Source of the DNA: Coix lacryma-jobi var. lacryma-jobi
Taxonomy: Eukaryota; Streptophyta; Magnoliopsida; Poales; Poaceae
Assembly: GCA_009763385.1 (NCBI GenBank)
Contig: CM019828.1
Span: forward strand, 24,685,000 to 24,748,999
Direction of reading: 5' to 3'
Length of the DNA stretch: 64,000 nt
Positions 22,738 through 33,300 of the stretch are shown here, one piece after another; position 1 is the first letter of the stretch, and each line of letters opens with the position of its first letter. The notes beneath the pieces were generated by a model that was given only the letters and a program-made list of their open reading frames with translations, was not told the DNA's origin and did not search any database. Both the position numbers and the translations under genes were made by a program.

Positions 22738-22885
22738 TGTTAGACAAATAGGTGTTGTAGAGACCAATAGAATTGGGGGAAACACCACACACCCTAGGAG
22801 GGGGTGACCTCATTATATAGGTTGTATAGGTTTGGGGTACAAGAAATACAATACAAGCACGTATACAACACCTATTTGTCTAACA
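22738..22885 (-). mobile_element. 148 bp solo LTR with 22 bp perfect terminal inverted repeats
   Basis: TGTTAGACAAATAGGTGTTG (plus TA) at the left and its exact reverse complement at the right, 22 bp each, flanked by the 5 bp duplication GATGG (22733-22737, 22886-22890). The middle, gaaacaccacacaccctaggagggggtgacctcattatatagg, is related to the LTR of copia C. This makes it a small copia solo LTR with unusually long inverted ends; a MITE is the alternative. Confidence 0.7.
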
Positions 22886-22995
22886 GATGGCAGCCAGATC
22901 CGTAGAATCGAGCACATAAACAGGGGCGTGAGGGTGCATGGAGCGGAGCCAGGGATTGGCTAGGGTTAGGATCTAAACCTATACGAATGATACCA

Positions 22996-24060
22996 TGAAG
23001 GAGAATAGAATTGTTATAATTGGGTTAAATGTATATAACGAGGAATTCCCCATCGGAAGATTGGTCCCCATCCCCATCCCCGCGAGAGCAAATTATCCCC
23101 ATCCTCGTCCTCATCAACGATCACAGGTGATAGTTTTTCCCCATCCTCATCCCCGTGCGGGAATCCATCCACGTTGGATCCCCATCCCCGCAAAAAAATC
23201 ACCAAAAGAAGGGGCGGGCAAAAGGCAAATGAACTGAAGAAGCTAGAGTCGTGATTCAGTAAATCTATCTAGATTACAAATGCAGAGCTTCACATTGAAA
23301 TCTATAAAATAACCTATACTTCCAACTTTATTTAACTAAAGAAACTATCAGACAACAAAGGAAGCGACACAAAAATGTCCACCTTCATTACTGATTGTCA
23401 GACTCATCTCTGCCTTTTATGCATGGTTGCCGCCGACAAACAACAATAGATCCTCTTGGGCTCCTCCAAGCGGTGCAGCTACAGCTCCTTGTCACGGCAT
23501 ACGTGGGCGTAACAACTCCTATCAACGCAGGCAAGTGCGGCTCCAATGAGTGCCGCCTCGGCGTGGCGTGCGACAGACAGATGCCCACCGGTGGCGGCCA
23601 ACGGGCCTGGGCTGCTGCCTGCTAGCAGCCGACGGGTGGACATGCTGGACGTCTGGTGGAGTGGTGGTGAAGGTGAACTAGTGTTGCACAGTTGCACTGT
23701 AGAGGGTGGCAGCTGCTGCGGAAAGACTGAATGGATAGGGTTGGCTGGTTGCGTCCTAGAGACTTAGGGTTTGATGGTGCATGCTTTATATACTTGGCTA
23801 TAGTTGGGCCTTTAGATGGGTCTGGTGGTGTCATCACGCGTGGTACCACGCAGGAGCAGGGTAGGTCTGCGGGGATCGGACAGGTACGAGTAAACCATCC
23901 CCATCCCCGCCATTCCTGATGCATAATTTCTACCAAATGAATCCTAGTGGGGGTTAATTTAGGCCCATCCTGGTCCCCTAAATGGGGAATTCCCCATGGG
24001 GGCTCAGGGATCGGGGTCCCATTGTCATCTTTTGCAATGGGCCTCATGGGCTAATAATAT
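22996..24060. other. Degraded DNA-transposon-like sequence
   Basis: Both margins carry gaattccccat words embedded in ccccatccccatccccg-type sequence (23040-23200 and 23895-24010), a style seen at the ends of degraded hAT-like elements in plants. No transposase motif can be read and no target duplication was found. No host exon was seen here. Confidence 0.3.
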
Positions 24061-24201
24061 AGGGTACATAGGACTAACACCCCACGTGCCACCCCATGTG
24101 AGAAGACAATGCGGTACTATTCCTATTTACTTTAATAGTCACGAAACTAATTGATGCCCGCCAAATGCGGAATATTGGTAATGTTTATCAAACAAGCTTA
24201 C

Positions 24202-24303
24202 CTGCACAAGGCTTTTGGGATGTAAGGCAACTGAATCAAAGCGTTCATTAACCTTGAACCAATCGACCGCAAGTAGCTTTAGAAGTGGATCTCTGCCAAC
24301 GAC
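24202..24303 (-). CDS. EDR2-like gene, exon k (last in window)
   Basis: 102 bp, 34 codons in phase 0; acceptor catataaatag, donor TGCAG|gtaagc. Encodes VVGRDPLLKLLAVDWFKVNE then RFDSVALHPKSLVQ. The good donor site indicates splicing to a further exon to the left. The rest of EDR2_C (normally about 150 more residues) is not found between 1 and 24201. Confidence 0.92.
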
Positions 24304-27300
24304 CTATTTATATGTCAAGTAAACACCACGAGATTGTCAGAAATTGACAATGAAACAAAAACACTTGTTATGTAGCACAATGTCTGTCACAAGGCAATCA
24401 TTCTATTAATTTCAGGCCTTCTAGATAATATAATATTTTTATAGATATGTTAGTCAAAATTTTAAAAAAATACATGGGACAAACCTAGATGGGCTTATTT
24501 TTGTGATAAGAGGAAGTAGTATAAAACAAGGCAGCAGATGCATAAAGGTTCCCATAATAGCAGTGGTGATAAATAAAGGTTCACAAATTGGTAATTCAAT
24601 AAGAACAAGTCGCAATGTCACATATCCAAATTTGCATCAGTTGGACTATATATCAGGTTTCTTTAGCTGGTCTTACTTGTCAATGCTTTAGCATGCTCAG
24701 GTATACTTGTGAACCAAAGTTGTTATACAAGCATCTAGAGGAACTTCTACTACCATAGAGAGTAGTGTTGTAGGCAACATTTTGAATACAGTAATGGACT
24801 TCTATTGCGATGTTCTGCGTGAACCACAATTGGTACTTTTTTAACCTAGGAGACATAACTTTGGTCTTTTTCCACTATTCATTTCATTATTTAGTGCGTA
24901 TGAATTGTAATGCTCCCTCATACATCCTACCTTGGTGTAATCTGTTAAGTAAGTCTTCCCTCTGATCATAAACTTCTCCCCACCAGGTGCACTCCAAGAA
25001 TTTTGATCATTTTCGCTTTTCGCTCTATGAAGGGTGCCGTGGAAATGGCTGGGGTCAACAGCAACTGGACTAGAATTTGTAACCAGCTCACTGGTCTCGA
25101 CCAAAGCTGCAGGAAAAGTTGAAACAGAACTAAACTAAGAATAGATGCAAACTGGAGAGGGACACGAAACAGACATTACGAACTTGATGTTAAACATGGA
25201 CTCTGGAGCTGTACTGTACAAATGTACAATTGTAGTGAATTTTATCTCCCAGTTTCTACTACATTAATACTCCATCCCAAAATGGAAGTCATTCTTGTTA
25301 GCTGCTGTACCAGCAGCCCAGGGTGAGCAGACCCTGCTCACCTTCCCTCTCCCTCTCCCTTGAACCAAGGTGGAAGAAGAGCCTTGAGCTCTCTGAACAC
25401 ACACAAACACACACTGCAATTTCAGTTTCAGCGTTGGCTGAAACTGAGAGCTGCTGCTGCTTCACTATGTGGTGGCCAAAAAATGAACTGCCTTCTCTAT
25501 TGCATTAGGTACATATATATAGGTCTGCATAGTCGGTTCTGCTGCCCAACTTGCATCTCCTAGTAGCTGTGTAGCAGCTGTATACAAGCAAATACTAACT
25601 TGCCTACTTCTACCTCTACCTGGCTGGTAAATACTAACAGCAAAATCTAAATTGACTACTGCTACTACTAGCTGTCCTTATCTCATATCCTAAGAAACTT
25701 AAGGACTAAGCTATACTACTTGGTGTACAAGGAACCAGCAGCAGATTACTCAACAATTCTTCCCCTAATCCTGCTGCTAGCCCTTAACCTCAGCCATGCC
25801 AATCATCTGCCTCAGCTCCAGGAACCTGAGACGCCCGAGTGACTTGGTGAGAATGTCAGCGAGCTGCCGACCGGTTTCGACGAACTCGATGACAAGCTGT
25901 CCTCCATCGACGCAATCCCGAAGGAAATGGAACTTCACGTCGATGTGCTTGCTCCTGTCGTGGAGGACGGGGTTCTTTGCCAGCGCAATCGCCGGCTGGT
26001 TGTCCACCTTGAGTGCCGGCGGCTGAGCTTGAACTCCGGTGAGCTCTGTCAGCAACCGGCGCAGCCAGACCACCTGGCACGCCGCAGTGGCTGCTGCCAC
26101 ATACTCTGCCTCGCACGTAGACAGAGCAACCATCTTCTGCTTCAGCGACTGCCAGGCGATCGGCGCACCGCCGAGGAAGACAAGCACACCAGAAGTGCTC
26201 CGCCTCCCGTCCACATCGCCCGCCATGTCCGCGTCGCTGAACGCCGTGATCCCCGGCGCACCCTCCTTGGTCTTGGGCGGAGCCTCGCTGAACACCGTCA
26301 GCTGTAGGCTGCCGTGCTTGGGGAAGACGATCCCCAACTCCATCGAGCCCTGGACATAGCGAAGCAACCGCTTGACCGCCGTCCAGTGATCCTCCCTTGG
26401 ATCCTCCATGAATCTGCTCACGTAGCCCACCGCGAACGCTATGTCCGGTCGCGTGTGCGTGAGCCAGCGCAGCCCGCCGACGATACTCCGGTAGAGCGTA
26501 GCATCCACCTTCGCCGCCGTGCTCTCCTTGGAGAGCTTGATGCGCTCCTCCATTGGCGTGGCCACAGCCTTGCAGCCCGCCATGCCTGCCCGCTCCAGCA
26601 GCTTCTGCGCGTAGGCGCGCTGCCCGAGCTTGATGGCGTCCGCCCCCTGCTTCATCTCGATGCCGAGGTAGTAGGATAGCGCTCCCAGGTCGCTCATCCT
26701 GAACCTGGCGGCCATCTCTTCCTTGAAGCCGGCGATGTCCTGTGCACGCGCGCCGGTGACGATGAGGTCATCCACGTACACCCCGACGATGAGATGCTCC
26801 TTCCCCCGTCGGCGGGTGTACAGGGCGTGCTCCGTGGCACACCGCGTGAAGCCGAGCTCCGCCATGGTGGCGTCGAGCTTCACGTTCCACGCTCGCGGGG
26901 CCTGGCGTAGCCCGTAGAGCGCCTTCCTTAGCCGCAACACCTTGTGCTCCGCTCCCTTGACGACGAAGCCCGGCGGCTGCTTGACGAAGACTGTCTCCGC
27001 CAAGTCGCCGTTGAGGAAGGCAGACTTGACGTCGAGGTGATGGACCTGCCAGTCCTTGGCCGCTGCAAGCGCGAGGAGGAGCCGCACCGACTCCATGCGC
27101 GCCACTGGCGCGAAGACCTCCTCGAAGTCGACCCCTTCACGCTGTACGTACCCACGGGCAACGAGCCTCGCTTTGTGCTTCACCACGGCGCCGCGCTCGT
27201 CCCGCTTCACCTTGAAAACCCACTTGAGTCCGATCGGCCGACAACCTGCCGGTAGATCGACCAAGTCCCAGGTCCCGTTGTCCTCGATTGCCTTCATCTC

Positions 27301-30300
27301 CTCCAGCATCGCCTTCCGCCACGCTGCGTCGCGCTCCGCAACGGCAAACGTGGCCGGCTCCTCTGCACTCGTCAGAAGCAGAGTAGGGTCGTCATCGAGC
27401 ACCCGCGCCGCCAGTCCGGGCACCGCCGCATCACCCACGACGTTGTCTATGCGGCGGAACCGCACCTCCTCCCCTTCATGGAACGCGTCCACAAACTCCG
27501 AGATGTTGGACGGAGGGGTGGCATATTCGATCGTCGTCGCCGTTGCCGGTGTCCCTTGTTGCGGCGAAGCAGGGGACTGCTCTGCCATTTGCCCTGGCGA
27601 GCCATGGGACCCTGCTCCGAGCGGACTAGGTGGCTCCACCACCTCTGCCGTCGCAGGTTCCTCTGCTTCCGCTTCCCCGGTCACCGGTGCCTCCACAACA
27701 TCGCCGTGTCGACGGACCACCAGCTGCTCCACGACGAACGAGTCGCAAAGCCCGCCGCCTTGCTCCACCCCTGCTTCCGGCCTATCCCAGCTCCACGACG
27801 CCGCCTCGTCGAAGATGACGTCCCGGGACACCACCACCTTGCCGCCGACCGGATCATAGAGGCGATACGCCTTGGATCCATCCTCGTAGCCCAGGAACAC
27901 CATGCGAGTGCTCCTGTCCTCCAGCTTGCCGAGGCCCGGCTTGGTGGCCTTCACATGGCCGATGCAGCCGAAAGTGCGCAGGTACGAGACATTGGGCTTG
28001 TGCCCGTGCCACGCCTCGTACGGTGTCATCCCCTTCAGAGCTTTGGTCGGTGATCGGTTGAGGATGAACACGGCGGTGGTGACTGCCTCACCCCAGAACG
28101 CCGCCGGCATCCTTTTCGCCTTCATCATGGACCTCGCCATGCCCACAATGGTCTGGTTCCGGCGCTCCACCACGCCGTTCTGATGCGGTGAGTAGGGAGC
28201 CGTGAGATGGCGGCCCACTCCTTCCTCGGCGCAGTACTCGGCGAATTCCACCGCCGTGAACTCGCCGCCACGATCTGTCCGCAGCACCCGCAGCCGCTTC
28301 CCCGATTCCGCCTCCGCCCGGGCCTTGAATGCCTTGATCGCGTCCGCGGCGTCGCTCTTGCTCGTCAGGAGCTGCAGCCACATGTACCGGCTGCAGTCAT
28401 CCACGAGCAGGAGGAAGTACCGGCGTCCTCCATGTGTGGCCGGCGTGATTGGCCCGCACAAGTCCCCATGGACCAGTGCGAGTGGATCAGCCGCCCGGTA
28501 CTTTGCCGCCTTTGGAAACGGCAGTCGCTTCTGCTTCCCTGCTAGGCAGCTGTCGCAGAGCTCGCCGGCGTGCTTGATCTCCGGCAGCCCGACCACCATC
28601 TTGCCGAGGCGGCCTAGAGCGTCGAAGCTCAGGTGGCCGAACCGGCCATGCCACAGCCAGGGCTCCTCCGTGCACGCTGCCGCCAGGCACACGGGCTGCT
28701 CCACCTTCAAATCCAGCAAGTAGAGGCGGTTCCGGGAGCGCGTTACTTTGGCGAGAAGACGCCGCTCCTTGTCCTTGATCCGCAGCACGCCATGGCAGAT
28801 CAGGACCTCCGCACCATGTTCGTCCAGCTGCCCTAAGCTGACGATGCTTGAGCGCAGCTGCGGGATGAAGTAAACATCCGTCAGCGCGCGATGCTCCCCG
28901 TTCCGGCATCGGAAGACAACGGTGCCTTGGCCGCGGATGTGAACCCGCGAGCCATCTCCGAACTTGACCGTCCCGGTCTTGCTCTCATCGAGGTTGGAGA
29001 AGACGGCCCTGCTCCCCGTCATGTGGTTGCTGGCCCCTGAGTCAAGGTACCACCTCTGCTCCAGCTCATCCCCGACAGCGCCAAGTTGGACCTGCGCACG
29101 CGGCTCGTCAAGGTGGACGGCCTGCGTCGCAGTCCTCTGCTCCGCTTCCGCCTCCTCTGCTTCGCCATCCTGCAGCGCGCAGTACTCACCCATCAAGAGC
29201 GCGTGCTCGTCATCGCTGTCGTCTTGAGCAAGGTGTGCCTCCTCCTTCTTCTCCGGCTTCTTCTCTGGGCACTCCCGCGCCCAGTGTCCCACCTTCCCGC
29301 AACGTCGGCAGGCGTTCGGGTCGGTGTAGCGCTTCTTCTTCTTCTTGTCCGCCGGCGCCTTGCCACGCTGCTTGCTGCCCTCGCCGCTGCGGTCACCACC
29401 GCCCCGGCTGGAGGAACCTTCCCTGGACCTGCGCTTCTCTTTCATCCGCGCTGTCCACTCCTCCTCCGTCAGCAGCAGCTGGGACTTCACCTTCTCCGCC
29501 GGTGCGCGGTCCTCCACCGCGCGCAGCCGCCCAGTCACATCCTCGAGCGACAAAGTGGACAAGTCCAGCATCTTCTCGATGGACAAGGCAAGCTGGGCGT
29601 ACTTGGCTGGCACGACGCGCAGCAGCTTGGCCACGACGTCCTCGTCGTCGATCGGCTTGCCATACGTGGCCAGCTGACCCGCCAACGACTGCAGACGCAG
29701 CGCGAAGTCCTCCACCGTCTCCCCGGGCTTGAACCGGAGATCGTCGAACTCTCTCCGCAGCTGCTGCGCCTTAGCCTTCTTGGCTCGATCCGAGCCAACG
29801 CGGAGCGATGCAAGCATCTCCCACGCCTCCTTGGCTGTGTCCTTCCGGCCAAGTGCCTCATGGTACTCGCTGGGTGTAGATGCCATGAGCGCCTCCATGA
29901 CGCCCACCTCCGCCTCCTCACCGGCGTTCCCGGTCTCCACAGCCGCCCACCACTTGCGTGCGCGCAGCTTCCACTTCATGTGGACAGCCCACTCGCCGTA
30001 GTTGGTGCGGGTGAGCATCGGCTAGGAGCTGGCTCCGCCGAACTCCCGCACCGTGCGTATCTCCATCTGCGGCTGGACGACTGGGGACTCTGGGGACTCC
30101 TGCGGCTTCTTGCCGTCGCCGACGCCAGGCTTCCCACCGCTCGTATCCATCGCCGGCGGTTAAGCGCAGCGACGTGTACAAGCTCCGATACCACTTGTTA
30201 GCTGCTGTACCAGCAGCCCAGGGTGAGCAGACCCTGCTCACCTTCCCTCTCCCTCTCCCTTGAACCAAGGTGGAAGAAGAGCCTTGAGCTCTCTGAACAC

Positions 30301-33300
30301 ACACAAACACACACTGCAATTTCAGTTTCAGCGTTGGCTGAAACTGAGAGCTGCTGCTGCTTCACTATGTGGTGGCCAAAAAATGAACTGCCTTCTCTAT
30401 TGCATTAGGTACATATATATAGGTCTGCATAGTCGGTTCTGCTGCCCAACTTGCATCTCCTAGTAGCTGTGTAGCAGCTGTATACAAGCAAATACTAACT
30501 TGCCTACTTCTACCTCTACCTGGCTGGTAAATACTAACAGCAAAATCTAAATTGACTACTGCTACTACTAGCTGTCCTTATCTCATATCCTAAGAAACTT
30601 AAGGACTAAGCTATACTACTTGGTGTACAAGGAACCAGCAGCAGATTACTCAACAATTCTAGTTTTGTTCTAAGTCAAACCATCTTAAGTTTGACCAAAT
30701 TTATAAGTAAGAGTATCAACATTTATGATACCAAATAGGCATACTACGAAAATACATTTCATGATGAATCTAATAATACTTATTTGATATAATAGATACT
30801 GGCACTCTTTTGTATTAACTGGCCAGTTTGACTAAAGACAAAACTAGAATGATTTTCTTTTTGGGACAGCAGGAGTACGAAAAAGAAAATAAATGCAGCA
30901 GAATAAACAATGACCAGTACTCTCTTTTTCATCAAAATAAAAGAACTAGTAATATCTACCAATATAGAGCCCATTTGATGCATCATTCTAGTGTAGGCAA
31001 ATGAAGGGCAGTTAACTGTTGCCTTTCAATACTTTCCATTAGGCTTTGGTTTCACCTAGAAGTTGGGTATCCATTTTACTTGATCATCAGCAACATACCA
31101 TTCTTTGGTCAATCATATTCCTTCAACACTTAGTTGCACAATGTTTGTTTCATCATCTTCATCGAATGTAGCATGTTTGTGCCGATATTCTGGATGGTTT
31201 ACTTAACTTTTACTAGCTATATAATACCATCTATGCAACGTCTTTGCCTCTGTGCTTCCACTAGAAACTATTTCTGTAAATGGGCACACAATAATGTACC
31301 TTGTGCGCATCGAGTCATCAACATACATATTTGTGTGCTTGTGCACTGATTTGCATGTCTAATTGTTTATTTAGGAGTAAAGTCCACCACCAGTCTCGAA
31401 GCTTGTACTATTGTGTCATTCCGGTCCCTAAACTCGCAAATCGACCGTTTAGGTCCTCAAACTTGTTCGGTTGTGTCATTCCGGTCCCTAAACTCGCAAA
31501 TCGACCGTTTAGGTCCTCAAACTTGTTCGGTTGTGTCATCCCGATCCCTAAAGTTGCAAATCACCCATTTAGGTCCTTAAACTTGTTCAGTTATGTCATC
31601 TCAGTCCCTAAACTTGGTTTAGAGTCTCATCTAGGGTGATCTAAAAACTTTATATCAAAAAATAATTCATAACCTTTTAATATGAACTCGAATGAAGACA
31701 ACTTTTATATCAAAATTGTAGCTCTTGATGTGATCTACAACTTTGTAGTTCAAAAGTTTTGAACTAAAATTGTTTAGGGTCCCAAAATATTGTTGTATGT
31801 TTATAGATTTTGAAATTTAAAATTGGAAATTAAATTTTTGGATACTAAACGACTTTAAATAAAAAAACAATTATCTACAATGTTGTAGATTGCATTGAGA
31901 ACTATAACTTTTATATAGATCATGTCAATATTCAAGATTGTTTGATAATTTTAAATTTTAAATTCTATAATCATAAAATAATATTTTGGGACTCTAAACA
32001 GTTTTAATTCAAAAACTTTCAACTACAAAGTTATAGATCGTATCATGGGCTACAATTTTGATATAAAGTTTGTCTTCGTTCGAGTTCGAAAAAGTTATGA
32101 ATTATTTGTTGATATAAAGTTTTTAAATTGCCATGTTTAGATCTAGACGAGACTCAAAACAAAGTTTATGGACCAGGATGACATAGCTGAATAAGTTTGA
32201 GAACCTAAACGGGTGGTTTGCAAGTTTAGGGACCGAGATGATACAACCGAACAAGTTTAGGGACCAGTATGACACAATCGAACAAGTTTGAGGACCTAAA
32301 CTGTCGATTTACGAGTTTAGGGACCGGGATGACATAGCGGTACAAGTTTAGAGGTTGATGATGAACTTTACTATTTATTTAGGGTCTATGAACTAAAGTT
32401 GAGTGCGTTAATGTTTGTCAACATAATATTCAGCAATGTTAGAAAATTGAAAATCATATGATTAAATTTACCTTTAGTTGTCTTTAAAGTCAAACCCGCA
32501 ATAGCCCATGACACATTCTTCAACTTCACTTTTCCAGCCTGCATCGATATTATAAAAAGAAATAGGTCTCCACTTCTTGTTGAACATAATATGGCCATCT
32601 GTATTATGCATCCTAACTTCTAACTATAGTGTTCACCTTTGGACTTGTGGCATCATCATCATCATCACTATCCTCATCTTCGAAGGATTCACCTCTAGCA
32701 AGTGCATCATAAAATTCATCACCAGGTTCAGAATCTTCATGTTCACTCTGGATGATTAAAGTTTCAGATGCTTTTGACTTCACTACTGTTGAAGGCAACT
32801 CAGATGTCAAGGCTGGATTGGCAGCGAAGTACTCTCTTAGACCTGGCCATAGTAAAAAAGCAAAGCAAAAACTTCACTGTATGATAAAAAATTAATTTGA
32901 TATTTGCGGCCACAGAAGCAGATGTAACCAACCTGCCACTTGGCTGAGCAAAGCAAAAGGGATGCTTTTGTCAAAATTTGAGGAGGGTCTTCTCTTCCAT
33001 CTGCCCCAAAAACTCAGAGAAATCTCCAACATAAGAGTAACAACACATTTTGAACTCGATGGTCCTGATGTGTTCAAACTTCTTATTTCCCATGTTGATG
33101 CTGAAAGACATAGCAAAATCATTACATTCCAAGGCAATGTGGAAATCCAATGGAGAACTTTTAGTCTAGGATGTAAGAGGCAGAAAAAGTTAGTCCTTAA
33201 TATACATCTAGGTTAAAGTGGTGCCTACCCGTGTCTTTTTATTTATGCAAACCTAACACTATGTTATGTGTATGTTATGCGCGCACCCATGTTCATTTAC

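Larger units (their letters stand above)
21445..22995 (-). mobile_element. Degraded copia/LARD internal sequence (M) with primer site
   Basis: On the minus strand a primer-binding-like TGGTATCATT (22986-22995) follows an LTR end reading CAATTCTATTCTCCTTCA (LTR fragment to about 23035). The rest is non-coding, with many short shadow frames and no gag or pol motif. This suggests a non-autonomous large derivative or a badly decayed leader. Confidence 0.4.
25296..30655 (-). mobile_element. Copia element E, near-intact and very recent
   Basis: Full-length 5.36 kb Ty1/copia element with 460 bp LTRs that show no difference when read side by side, flanked by the duplication ATTCT (25291-25295, 30656-30660). 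It lies in an intron of the EDR2-like gene in the same transcriptional direction and is nested in a Stowaway MITE. The gag-pol frame is open for 1413 codons; the only visible defect is one TAG near the gag N-terminus. It is the best candidate in the window for a mobile or very recently mobile element. Confidence 0.97.
25270..30875. mobile_element. Stowaway MITE interrupted by copia E
   Basis: Left piece 25270-25295 (CTCCATCCCAAAATGGAAGTC) and right piece 30661-30875 (ending TTGGGACAGCAGGAG) form a 241 bp element with inverted ends and a TA duplication (25268-25269, 30876-30877). It matches the length and ends of the other two Stowaway copies in the window. Copia E sits 26 bp inside it. Confidence 0.8.

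Noticed and set aside
25323..25508. Small 61-codon ORF repeated identically at 30223-30408
   Set aside because: It lies inside the two LTRs of copia E, which explains the identity. No evidence of coding.
32962..33216. 84-codon plus-strand ORF
   Set aside because: It is the antisense shadow of exon g of the EDR2-like gene, which has matching splice sites and family similarity on the minus strand.
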